47,713 bases of DNA from an uncultured Flavobacteriales bacterium (GTDB lineage: Bacteria; Bacteroidota; Bacteroidia; Flavobacteriales; Weeksellaceae). Shown piece by piece: positions 24,788-32,787 of this stretch. The stretch is from NCBI GenBank assembly GCA_937876095.1, contig CALFIE010000099.1:1-47713 (forward strand), given 5' to 3'. The position numbers were made by a program, and so were the translations under genes. Numbering within the stretch: the stretch's first letter is position 1; each line of letters begins with the position of its first letter. Below the pieces are notes generated by a model. The model searched no databases. It was given only the letters and a program-made list of their open reading frames with translations, and was not told the origin of the DNA.

Positions 24788-25831
24788 ATGCTCTATAAAG
24801 TATTCATAAGACCCATATTATTTTGTTTTGATCCTGAAAAGGTGCATTATTTTACATTTTCAGTTTTACGTTTCATAAATAGAATACCGTTTGTTTCTAA
24901 AGTTTTTAATTCATTTTATCATTTTGAAGATAAAAGATTAGAAAAAGAAGTGTTTGGATTAAAATTTAAAAATCCAGTCGGTTTAGCAGCAGGATTTGAT
25001 AAAGATGCAAAGTTATATAAAGAGTTAGCCCAACTTGGTTTTGGTTTTATTGAGATAGGAACCTTAACTCCAAAAGCACAAGAGGGAAATCCTAAAAAAA
25101 GACTATTTCGTTTGCAAGAAGATAACGGTATTATTAATAGAATGGGATTCAATAACGGTGGTGTTTTAGAAGCTGTAGAACGGTTAAAGAAAAATAATGG
25201 GCAAGTTTTGATTGGAGGAAACATTGGGAAAAATAAAGTCACACCAAATGAAAATGCTACCGATGATTACGTAATTTGTTTCGAAGCGTTATATGATTAT
25301 GTAGATTATTTTGTAGTCAACGTAAGTTCGCCAAACACGCCTAATTTAAGAGAGTTACAAGAAAAAGAACCGTTGACAAAATTATTACAGACGTTGCAAG
25401 ATTTGAATGATCAAAAAGCTGTTACCCTGAGCTTGTCGAATGGGAAACCAATTCTTTTAAAAATTGCTCCCGATTTAACAGATGAACAATTAGTAGATAT
25501 TATTGATATAGTAAACGAAACGAACATTGCAGGTGTAATCGCAACCAACACCACTATTTCTCGTGACGGATTAACTTCTGAAAACAAGTTGGAAACTGGC
25601 GGATTATCTGGAAAGCCATTAACCAAACGCTCAACAGAAGTGATTAGATTTTTAGCTGAAAAAAGTAATCATGCCTTTCCAATTATTGGCGTAGGAGGAA
25701 TACATTCGGCAGAAGATGCACTTGAAAAATTAAATGCGGGTGCGAGTTTAGTGCAATTATACACAGGTTTTATTTACGAAGGGCCGCAGTTAATTGCAGC
25801 TATTAATAAGAAAATATTGAAAACGCAATAA
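24788..25831 (+). CDS. pyrD: Dihydroorotate dehydrogenase (quinone), class 2
   Basis: 347 residues. The N-terminal hydrophobic helices (about 1-40) are the quinone/membrane-binding part of class 2 enzymes. The FMN barrel follows with KNPVGLAAGFDKDA (61-74), INRMGFNNGG and the catalytic serine in VNVSSPNTPNLREL. Late FMN-phosphate motifs are GLSGKPL and IGVGGIHS. It oxidises dihydroorotate in pyrimidine synthesis, feeding electrons to quinone. Residues ~211-219 (AVTLSLSNG) look like an insertion from a dispersed repeat (see 25424-25444); the frame is kept and the catalytic core is untouched. Confidence 0.95.
   Translation: MLYKVFIRPILFCFDPEKVHYFTFSVLRFINRIPFVSKVFNSFYHFEDKRLEKEVFGLKFKNPVGLAAGFDKDAKLYKELAQLGFGFIEIGTLTPKAQEGNPKKRLFRLQEDNGIINRMGFNNGGVLEAVERLKKNNGQVLIGGNIGKNKVTPNENATDDYVICFEALYDYVDYFVVNVSSPNTPNLRELQEKEPLTKLLQTLQDLNDQKAVTLSLSNGKPILLKIAPDLTDEQLVDIIDIVNETNIAGVIATNTTISRDGLTSENKLETGGLSGKPLTKRSTEVIRFLAEKSNHAFPIIGVGGIHSAEDALEKLNAGASLVQLYTGFIYEGPQLIAAINKKILKTQ
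25424..25444. repeat. Dispersed repeat copy inside pyrD
   Basis: The core CTGAGCTTGTCGAA with flanking ACC and TGGG matches a short element I know from many bacterial genomes. It translates as LSLS(K/N)G on one strand and PFDKLR on the other. Here it encodes LSLSNG in frame (residues 214-219). No other copy was seen in this window. Confidence 0.6.
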
Positions 25832-25873
25832 TATTTCGCAACACAGATTAAAGAAATTTAAAATTTTATAAAT

Positions 25874-26263
25874 ATGAGTCTAAAAAAATATCTTTCCATA
25901 AAATTTATTGTTTATAATCTCTTTTTGCTAATGACAGTTTATGTGACGACTTTTATTTCAAGTGAGAGTAGAAATTTAAAAGAGAAAAATAAGATTTTAT
26001 CACGTCAAAAAGAAAATTATGAAAGAATATTACAGTTGCCGGATGAAAATAAAAATGGTAAAAAATTATTTTATGATTCAATAAAGATGGATGATTCTTT
26101 GTTGGAAGATAAGAGTAGTTCAAGTGATATTTCTACTTCAGTACTTCTAAACGTTTTAATAATTCTAATAGGAATTGGTCTTTATTCTTTAAATTATTTA
26201 GATAGAAAAATAGATAAATTAAAAAGAGAAGAAAACGATTTTGAAAGGCAACAAATGTTATAG
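25874..26263 (+). CDS. Small protein with two membrane helices, unknown function
   Basis: 129 residues. One helix near the N-terminus (FIVYNLFLLMTVYVTTFIS) is followed by a charged, probably coiled segment of about 60 residues (SRNLKEKNKILSRQKENYER). A second helix at about 92-108 (VLLNVLIILIGIGLYSLNYL) leads to a basic tail. I recognise no family. It sits 42 bases after pyrD and may be co-transcribed. Confidence 0.6.
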   Translation: MSLKKYLSIKFIVYNLFLLMTVYVTTFISSESRNLKEKNKILSRQKENYERILQLPDENKNGKKLFYDSIKMDDSLLEDKSSSSDISTSVLLNVLIILIGIGLYSLNYLDRKIDKLKREENDFERQQML

Positions 26264-26354
26264 ATGTTCCTGAAATTCTAATAATTTCTCTAATCTGTAT
26301 TCCAAAAAAATCAGTTTAATCCATTTCAATCCGCGTCATCTGCGTTCCCAAACC

Positions 26355-26932
26355 ATGAAACTAGTCTTCGCATCAAATAACAAACATAAAATTACCGAAA
26401 TTCAACAATTGGTCGGTGATAAATTTCAAATCCTCTCACTTGAAGATATTGGATGTAACGTAGATATTCCTGAAACAGCTGATACAATTGAAGGGAACGC
26501 TATTTTAAAAGCAGCTTATATAACTAAGCATTACAATATGCCTTGTTTTGCAGATGATACGGGACTAGAAATCTCAGCTTTGCATGGGGAACCGGGAGTA
26601 TATTCGGCTAGATATGCTGGATTACAACGCAGTGCAGAAGACAATATGAATCTCGTATTGGCTAACTTGAAGAATGAAACAAATCGAGCAGCCCAATTTA
26701 AAACAATAATTGCCTTACATTTAGGTCAAGAACAATATGTGTTTGAAGGAATTGTAAAAGGCCAAATTACCTTAGAAAAAAGAGGTGAGAATGGATTTGG
26801 CTATGATCCTATTTTCAACCTGAAGAAGACACAAAGACTTTTGCACAAATGACTTTAGAGGAAAAGGCAGCTATAAGTCATAGAGCTAGAGCAGTGGTAA
26901 AATTAATCGATTTTTTAGAGAGAATGTTTTAG
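26355..26932 (+). pseudogene. rdgB: RdgB/HAM1 dITP/XTP pyrophosphatase, broken by one-base frameshift
   Basis: The frame from ATG 26355 gives a good HAM1 start (ASNNKHKITEIQQL, then FADDTGLEISALHGEPGVYSA) up to GFGYDPIF. It then reads a non-homologous tail and stops at 26852. Shifting one base at the T run 26812-26815 restores the family ending QPEEDTKTFAQMTLEEKAAI...SHRARAV and FLERMF with a stop at 26930-26932. One missing T (ATTTTC for ATTTTTC) explains it. The enzyme removes non-canonical purine triphosphates. A sequencing error and a real mutation cannot be told apart here; the rest of the gene looks intact. Confidence 0.85.
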
Positions 26933-26954
26933 TTTTTACCTTTGCTTTTTGATT

Positions 26955-27012
26955 ACAAATTAGTTTTATTTGTAACTTTCTGAAAATCAGTAACAAACAA
27001 ATTAGTTTTATT
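26955..27012. repeat. Direct repeat upstream of the DEAD-box helicase
   Basis: The 16-mer ACAAATTAGTTTTATT occurs at 26955-26970 and again at 26997-27012, 42 bases apart, just before the helicase -7 element. GTAAC also repeats inside the spacer. It could be a pair of activator sites on one DNA face. Confidence 0.5.
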
Positions 27013-27025
27013 GGTTTATTAGCCT

Positions 27026-27033
27026 TACCTTTG
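27026..27033 (+). promoter_or_regulatory. -7 promoter element of the DEAD-box helicase
   Basis: TACCTTTG matches TAnnTTTG. TTA at 27002-27004, inside the second direct-repeat copy, is a weak -33 element 21 bases upstream. The ATG follows at 27055. Confidence 0.6.
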
Positions 27034-27054
27034 CACCCAATTTAAAAATATATA

Positions 27055-28926
27055 ATGAATAAATTTGAGCAATTAGGGTTAAACGAATCGTTGTTAAAAG
27101 CAATAGGTGATTTAGGATTCGAAACCCCGTCAGAAGTACAGGAGAAGGCAATCCCACTATTATTGGAAGAAGACACAGATATCGTCGCTCTTGCCCAAAC
27201 AGGAACAGGAAAAACCGCAGCTTTTGGTTTTCCACTAATCCAAAAAATTGATCCATTCAACAGACAAACACAAGCGTTAATTCTTTCTCCAACAAGAGAA
27301 TTGTGTTTGCAAATTACAAACGAAATCAAATTATACTCTAAGTACATCGACGGTCTTCATACTGTTGCAGTTTACGGTGGCGCGAGTATCAATGATCAAG
27401 CGCGTGAGGTGAAAAGAGGGGCACAAGTTATTGTGGCTACACCGGGTAGAATGCAAGATATGATTAACAGAGGCATGGTGAATATTAAAAACATCAACTT
27501 CTGTGTTCTTGATGAGGCAGACGAAATGTTAAATATGGGATTCTATGATGATATTACAAGTATCTTATCAGACACACCAAAAGACAAAAACACATGGTTA
27601 TTCTCAGCAACAATGCCACAAGAAGTAGCACGTATTGCAAAAGAATTCATGCACAAACCAAAAGAAATTACAGTTGGACACAAAAATTCAAGTTCAGCAA
27701 CGATTTCTCATGAGTATTATTTAGTTAATGCTCGTGATAGATATGAAGCTTTAAAAAGATTAGCGGATGCAAATCCAGATATTTTCTCCGTAATTTTTTG
27801 TAGAACAAAAAGAGATACACAAGCGGTTGCAGAAAAATTAATTGAAGACGGATACAATGCTGCTGCATTACACGGAGATTTATCGCAAGCACAACGTGAT
27901 GGCGTAATGAAATCATTCCGTGGAAGACAAATTCAAATGTTAGTGGCAACAGACGTAGCAGCTAGAGGTATAGATGTGGATAATGTTACACATGTAATCA
28001 ATTATCAATTACCAGACGAAATTGAAACGTATACACACCGTTCAGGTCGTACAGGTCGTGCCGGAAAATCAGGTACTTCGTTTGTAATTATTACAAAAAG
28101 TGAAATCAGAAAAATTCACTCAATCGAGAGAATTATCAAAACGAAATTCGAAGAAAAAGCGATTCCTTCTGGAATGGAAATCTGCGAAATTCAATTGTTA
28201 CACTTAGCTAATAAAATTAAAGATACAGAAACAGATCATGCTATTGATACATATTTGCCTTCTATTATGGATTTGTTACAAGACATTCCTAAAGAAGACT
28301 TAATTAAAAAAGTAGTTTCAATAGAATTTAATCGTTTCTTAAACTATTATAAAAAATCAAAAGATTTAACTCAAATCCCAGGTAAAGCAGGAGAAGTTCC
28401 TACGTCGGGTGCAGTTAGATACTTTATCAATATTGGTTCAAGAGATGATTATGATTGGATGACATTAAAAGATTTCTTAAGAGATACACTTGATGTAGGA
28501 CGTGATGATATCTTTAAAGTGGATGTAAAAGAAGGTTTTTCTTTCTTTAATACAGATGCAGAATTAGCTGACAAAGTAATGTCTGTTTTGAATGAAATCA
28601 AAGTTAATGGAAGAAAGATTAACGTTGAAATTTCTAAAAATGATGGAGGCAAAAACCAAGGAAGAAGAGACCATGGCGGTAGAGATCGTAAACGTGATGG
28701 TGGAGGATTTTCTGGCAGACGTGAAGGTGGAAATCGTGAAGGCGGATTTAGACGTGAAGTCGGCGCTCCAAGATCAGATAGTAGACCAAGACGTGAAGGT
28801 GGAAGCGAAAGAAAGTTTGAATCACGAGATGGTGCAAGAAGAACTGAAGGACGTTCTGAAAGAAGAACAACAACAAGTGATTCTCGTTCTATGTTTGATA
28901 AAGCAAAACGTTCAAGAAGAAGTTAA
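27055..28926 (+). CDS. DEAD-box RNA helicase (DeaD/CsdA-like)
   Basis: 623 residues. Helicase motifs are complete: Walker A AQTGTGKT (47-54), PTRELCLQ, TPGR, DEAD (153-156), SAT, ATDVAARGIDV and HRSGRTGRAG. After a dimerisation-like helical region comes a DbpA-type RNA-binding domain (about 450-535; VRYFINIGSRDDYDW). A Gly/Arg tail of about 80 residues ends it (GGRDRKRDGGGFSGRREGG). Such helicases unwind RNA during ribosome assembly and cold adaptation. The direct repeats at 26955-27012 hint at regulation, and a clean terminator follows. Confidence 0.95.
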   Translation: MNKFEQLGLNESLLKAIGDLGFETPSEVQEKAIPLLLEEDTDIVALAQTGTGKTAAFGFPLIQKIDPFNRQTQALILSPTRELCLQITNEIKLYSKYIDGLHTVAVYGGASINDQAREVKRGAQVIVATPGRMQDMINRGMVNIKNINFCVLDEADEMLNMGFYDDITSILSDTPKDKNTWLFSATMPQEVARIAKEFMHKPKEITVGHKNSSSATISHEYYLVNARDRYEALKRLADANPDIFSVIFCRTKRDTQAVAEKLIEDGYNAAALHGDLSQAQRDGVMKSFRGRQIQMLVATDVAARGIDVDNVTHVINYQLPDEIETYTHRSGRTGRAGKSGTSFVIITKSEIRKIHSIERIIKTKFEEKAIPSGMEICEIQLLHLANKIKDTETDHAIDTYLPSIMDLLQDIPKEDLIKKVVSIEFNRFLNYYKKSKDLTQIPGKAGEVPTSGAVRYFINIGSRDDYDWMTLKDFLRDTLDVGRDDIFKVDVKEGFSFFNTDAELADKVMSVLNEIKVNGRKINVEISKNDGGKNQGRRDHGGRDRKRDGGGFSGRREGGNREGGFRREVGAPRSDSRPRREGGSERKFESRDGARRTEGRSERRTTTSDSRSMFDKAKRSRRS

Positions 28927-28930
28927 TGAT

Positions 28931-28959
28931 AAAAAATCCCGATTTAATCGGGATTTTTT
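28931..28959 (+). terminator. Terminator after the DEAD-box helicase
   Basis: AAAAAATCCCGAT (28931-28943) and ATCGGGATTTTTT (28947-28959) form a perfect stem with a T run, five bases after the stop codon. Confidence 0.9.
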
Positions 28960-28982
28960 TATAATCTTATGTTAATAGCATT

Positions 28983-29010
28983 TTGTATTCCAAAAAAATA
29001 AATACATTTG
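28983..29010 (+). promoter_or_regulatory. Promoter of the CarboxypepD_reg-like gene
   Basis: TTG (28983-28985), 17 bases, then TACATTTG (29003-29010): a full Bacteroidetes promoter match, 22 bases before the ATG. Confidence 0.7.
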
Positions 29011-29032
29011 TTTAGTATTAGTTAAGAAATAT

Positions 29033-29812
29033 ATGAATCGTATTAGTGTTGTTATTTTACTACTTTTTAGTTACCAGGTTTTTGCGCAAACTGATTCGCT
29101 TGCCGTTAAAATTAAGGCAAAGTTGGTTTCCGTTACAGATCATAAAGCCATTTCTGGCGTGACGGTAATTAATAAAACAAGTTCTTTAACAACTGTATCC
29201 GATGAAAATGGAAATTTTGAGCTTTTAACACATCCAAATGATGTATTGTTTTTTTCACATATTGCTTACAGTTTCTTAAAAATAGAAGCAACGCCAGTAT
29301 GGATAGCTACTTTGAGCAAACAAATAAGTTTAGCGGAACGAACTAACGAGATTGAAGCCGTACTTATTACAGGGTATCAGTTAACGGGGTATTTAGAAAT
29401 AGATACTAAACTAATTCCTGTAAACGAAAATAGACGATTTAATATTGCAGGCTTAAATTTAGGATATGAACCTGGTTCTAAAGCACCTAAAGCCGCCCAA
29501 AACATGATAAATGCATTGAGTAATCCTGTTGATTTGGTATATTCTTTATTTAATAAAAGTGAAAAAGATGTAAAACGGTTGATGGAAATTAAAAAAGACG
29601 AAAATTTTAAGAAAATTTTAAGCCAACAAACCGATAGAGAAGCCATTTCTATGTTACTACAATTAAGTAAAAGTGATATTGCAAAAATATTAGAAAAATG
29701 TAATTATTCTAAAGTATTTATTGATTCCGCAAGTGATTTGCAAGTATTAGATGCTTTGGCAACAGCGTATGAAGAATATAAAGTGGTGGGAAAAATAAAA
29801 AGCACGCAGTAA
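29033..29812 (+). CDS. Secreted carboxypeptidase-regulatory-like domain protein
   Basis: 259 residues with a signal peptide (MNRISVVILLLFSYQVFA). A beta-sandwich of the CarboxypepD_reg-like type covers about 27-105 (VSVTDHKAISGVTVINKTSS, then TVSDENGNFELL). The rest is helical and charged, ending in a segment with LQVLDALATAYEEYKVVGK. It lacks the barrel of a receptor, so it is probably a free periplasmic or surface protein. This domain architecture is common in flavobacteria without a known function. Confidence 0.75.
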   Translation: MNRISVVILLLFSYQVFAQTDSLAVKIKAKLVSVTDHKAISGVTVINKTSSLTTVSDENGNFELLTHPNDVLFFSHIAYSFLKIEATPVWIATLSKQISLAERTNEIEAVLITGYQLTGYLEIDTKLIPVNENRRFNIAGLNLGYEPGSKAPKAAQNMINALSNPVDLVYSLFNKSEKDVKRLMEIKKDENFKKILSQQTDREAISMLLQLSKSDIAKILEKCNYSKVFIDSASDLQVLDALATAYEEYKVVGKIKSTQ

Positions 29813-29876
29813 AAAGACTAAAAGTTAAAAGTCATTTTCAAAGTTGTAATTCATACTAAATACAATCCACGTATAG

Positions 29877-30539
29877 CTACTTTTCTTCAAAAAATCGGCT
29901 TTCTACAAATTCAATATCTTTTATCGATTTTCTAGTCCAATCTATCTTTTTGTCTAGTTTTTCTTCTTCAGTTAGCTTCCAGTTAATTCCTGATTTTCGT
30001 AATCTATTCGTCAAATCTTGAATTACAATTGCTGCCGAAACAGATATGTTTAAACTTTCTGTAAATCCTACCATAGGAATTTTAAGAAAACCATCGGCTT
30101 GTTCCATTACTTCTTTAGAAAGTCCCAATTTTTCTGTACCAAAAAATAAAGCCGATTTTTTTGTGATGTCAAATTCATCTAACATACATGAGTCATTATG
30201 AGGTGTAGTGGCTATAATTTGATAGCCAGAAGCTTTTAAATCATCAATGCAATCCTGAACACTTACATGTCTATTGATGTCTACCCATTTTTCGGCCCCA
30301 AGTGCAATTTCTTTATCAATTCTTTTTCCGAAACGCTCTTCAATTACATGCAATTGCTGAATGCCAAAAACTTCACAACTTCTCATTACAGCACTTGTAT
30401 TGTGTAATTGATACACATCTTCCATTGCAATGGTTAAATGATTTGTTCTGTTTTCTAAAATTTGTATAAATCTATCCTTTCTATTTTCAGTGATGAATTC
30501 TTCTAAATAAGCTAATAAATCTAATTTTTCTTTTGACAT
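29877..30539 (-). CDS. SpoU/TrmH-family RNA 2'-O-methyltransferase
   Basis: 220 residues with the knotted SPOUT fold. Motif 1 is near HNTSAVMRSCEVFGIQQLHV, motif 2 ALFFGTEKLGLSKE and motif 3 GFTESLNISVSAAIVI. The layout matches TrmH, which methylates the ribose of G18 in tRNA; rRNA targets cannot be excluded. It starts 27 bases from the sirtuin gene on the opposite strand, so both promoters share this small gap. Confidence 0.88.
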   Translation of the reverse strand: MSKEKLDLLAYLEEFITENRKDRFIQILENRTNHLTIAMEDVYQLHNTSAVMRSCEVFGIQQLHVIEERFGKRIDKEIALGAEKWVDINRHVSVQDCIDDLKASGYQIIATTPHNDSCMLDEFDITKKSALFFGTEKLGLSKEVMEQADGFLKIPMVGFTESLNISVSAAIVIQDLTNRLRKSGINWKLTEEEKLDKKIDWTRKSIKDIEFVESRFFEEK

Positions 30540-30566
30540 TTTTTATCTTTACATTTTTGCAAATAT

Positions 30567-31256
30567 ATGAAGAAATTAGTTGTCATTACAGGAGCAGGAA
30601 TGAGTGCTGAAAGTGGGATTAGTACCTTTAGAGATTCAAATGGATTATGGGAAAATCATGATATTATGGAAGTCGCCTCACCGTTAGGTTGGAAAAAAAA
30701 TCCTGAATTAGTCCTTGATTTTTATAATAAAAGAAGAGCACAATTACGAGAAGTAACACCCAATAAAGGCCATTTCTTACTCGCCGGACTCGAACAATAT
30801 TTTGATGTACAAATTATCACTCAAAATGTTGATAATTTACATGAACGGGCAGGAAGTACAAAAATTATTCATTTACATGGCGAACTAACAAAAGTAAGGG
30901 GTGAATTTTCAATTAACGAAAGTATTTTTTGGGAAAAGGATATTACTATAGGTGATGTAAATAAAAAAGGCGAACAACTACGTCCAGATATTGTTTGGTT
31001 TGGCGAAGCTGTGCCAAAATTTGATGAAGCAGTCCAGCTTTCCGCGCGAGCCGATTTTATGCTGGTAATAGGTACTTCTTTACAAGTATATCCCGCAGCT
31101 AGTTTAATAGAATATCCAAAAGCAAATGTGCCAATTATTTACATTGACCCAAATCCTGCAATGGATGTGGTTGACAAAAAAAGAGTACATGTTATATCGA
31201 TGAATGCGAGTGAAGGATTAGAATTAGTAAAACAAAATTTTATTGATAAAATATAA
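30567..31256 (+). CDS. SIR2-family NAD-dependent deacylase without zinc cysteines
   Basis: 229 residues. NAD-binding motifs are GAGMSAESGISTFRD (9-23), QNVDNLHERAG (86-96) and the catalytic H104 in IHLHGEL. Y53 and R56 (DFYNKR) match the Tyr-x-x-Arg pair that lets class III sirtuins such as CobB/SIRT5 remove succinyl and malonyl groups. The protein contains no cysteine at all, so the usual four-Cys zinc site is absent and a short loop (TKVRGEFSINESIFWEK) replaces it. To my knowledge this occurs in other Bacteroidetes. Confidence 0.9.
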   Translation: MKKLVVITGAGMSAESGISTFRDSNGLWENHDIMEVASPLGWKKNPELVLDFYNKRRAQLREVTPNKGHFLLAGLEQYFDVQIITQNVDNLHERAGSTKIIHLHGELTKVRGEFSINESIFWEKDITIGDVNKKGEQLRPDIVWFGEAVPKFDEAVQLSARADFMLVIGTSLQVYPAASLIEYPKANVPIIYIDPNPAMDVVDKKRVHVISMNASEGLELVKQNFIDKI

Positions 31257-31299
31257 TAAAAAACTAATCACTTAGGGTGTATTACTTGGTACTAATTAC

Positions 31300-31307
31300 T
31301 AAATTTG
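31300..31307 (+). promoter_or_regulatory. -7 promoter element of purB
   Basis: TAAATTTG matches TAnnTTTG, 24 bases before the purB ATG. The -33 element is unclear. Confidence 0.55.
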
Positions 31308-31331
31308 CACCTTAAAAATTAAACAACACAC

Positions 31332-32675
31332 ATGCAACTTACAGAATTAAATGCTATTTCACCTATTGATGGTCGATATAGAAGTAAAACGGTTTCCTTA
31401 GCGTCTTATTTCTCTGAAGAAGCACTCATTAAATACCGCGTTTTAATTGAGGTTGAATATTTTATCGCTTTGTGCGAAGCAAATTTACCACAATTAGAAA
31501 AAATAGATGCTTCAATTTATGAGTCATTACGCGCTATTTATGAAAATTTTTCTACTGAAGATGCTCTTTGGATAAAAGATACTGAAAAAACGACAAATCA
31601 TGATGTGAAAGCTGTTGAATATTTTATCAAATCCAAGTTTGATCATTTAGGATTACAACAGTATAAGGAGTTTATTCATTTTGGTTTAACTTCACAAGAT
31701 ATCAATAATACTGCCATTCCTTTATCTACAAAAGATGCTTTTGAAAAAGCATATATGCCAAGTTTAATGGCTGTACTTCAAAAGTTAAAGGAACTAGCTC
31801 TGGAATGGGAAAATGTACCCATGTTAGCTAGAACACATGGACAGCCCGCTTCACCTACTCGATTAGGGAAAGAAATTGCTGTTTTTGTAGAGCGTATTGA
31901 AGAACAAATACGATTATTATTCTCGGTGCCTTTTGCAGCAAAATTTGGAGGAGCTACGGGTAATTATAATGCGCACAAGGTTGCTTATCCTACTACAGAT
32001 TGGAAAAAATTTGGAACTGATTTTGTGGAAAATAAATTAGGTTTACACCATTCGTTTCCTACCACTCAAATTGAACATTATGACCATTTTGCTGCCTTTT
32101 TTGATACTTTAAAACGTATCAATACTATTCTTATTGATTTAGATAGAGATATCTGGACGTATGTGTCGATGGATTATTTTAAGCAAAAAATAAAAGCAGG
32201 TGAAATTGGTTCGTCAGCTATGCCACACAAAGTAAACCCTATCGATTTTGAAAATAGTGAAGGAAATTTAGGGCTTGCGAATGCTTTATTTGAGCATCTT
32301 TCAGCAAAATTACCTATTTCGAGATTGCAACGTGATCTTACAGATAGTACGGTATTGCGCAATGTAGGAGTGCCAATGGGGCATACATTAATTGCTTTTG
32401 AGGCTACCTTAAAAGGCTTGAATAAATTAGTATTAAATGAAGAAAAATTTGCTGAAGATTTAGAGAAAAATTGGGCTGTTGTTGCCGAAGCTATTCAAAC
32501 AATTTTGCGCCGTGAAGGCTACCCAAATCCATATGAAGCTTTGAAAGATTTAACAAGAACCAATACGGTTATCAATAAAGAATCCATTCATGCGTTTATT
32601 CAAACTTTAAAAATTTCAGAGGAAGTAAAAGCGGAATTGCTTCACATCACACCAAGTAATTATTTGGGAATATAA
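31332..32675 (+). CDS. purB: Adenylosuccinate lyase
   Basis: 447 residues, standard for the family. The fumarase/aspartase-superfamily signature is GSSAMPHKVNP. The substrate loops TTNHDVKAVEYF and HFGLTSQDINNTA are present. It makes AICAR and AMP in purine synthesis. It converges on guaB, the branch-point enzyme toward GMP, across a shared terminator, so AMP- and GMP-branch genes sit side by side. Confidence 0.96.
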   Translation: MQLTELNAISPIDGRYRSKTVSLASYFSEEALIKYRVLIEVEYFIALCEANLPQLEKIDASIYESLRAIYENFSTEDALWIKDTEKTTNHDVKAVEYFIKSKFDHLGLQQYKEFIHFGLTSQDINNTAIPLSTKDAFEKAYMPSLMAVLQKLKELALEWENVPMLARTHGQPASPTRLGKEIAVFVERIEEQIRLLFSVPFAAKFGGATGNYNAHKVAYPTTDWKKFGTDFVENKLGLHHSFPTTQIEHYDHFAAFFDTLKRINTILIDLDRDIWTYVSMDYFKQKIKAGEIGSSAMPHKVNPIDFENSEGNLGLANALFEHLSAKLPISRLQRDLTDSTVLRNVGVPMGHTLIAFEATLKGLNKLVLNEEKFAEDLEKNWAVVAEAIQTILRREGYPNPYEALKDLTRTNTVINKESIHAFIQTLKISEEVKAELLHITPSNYLGI

Positions 32676-32720
32676 TTTTTCATTCTGAAATTGTTTCAGA
32701 ATATACTAAACAATAAAACA

Positions 32721-32759
32721 AAAAAATCCATTCCGATATGTGTTGGGAATGGATTTTTT
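32721..32759. terminator. Bidirectional terminator between purB and guaB
   Basis: AAAAAATCCATTCC (32721-32734) and GGAATGGATTTTTT (32746-32759) form a perfect 14-bp stem with A/T runs on both sides, between convergent genes. Confidence 0.88.
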
Positions 32760-32787
32760 ATTTTTTAGACCTAGCAGGGCTATAATC

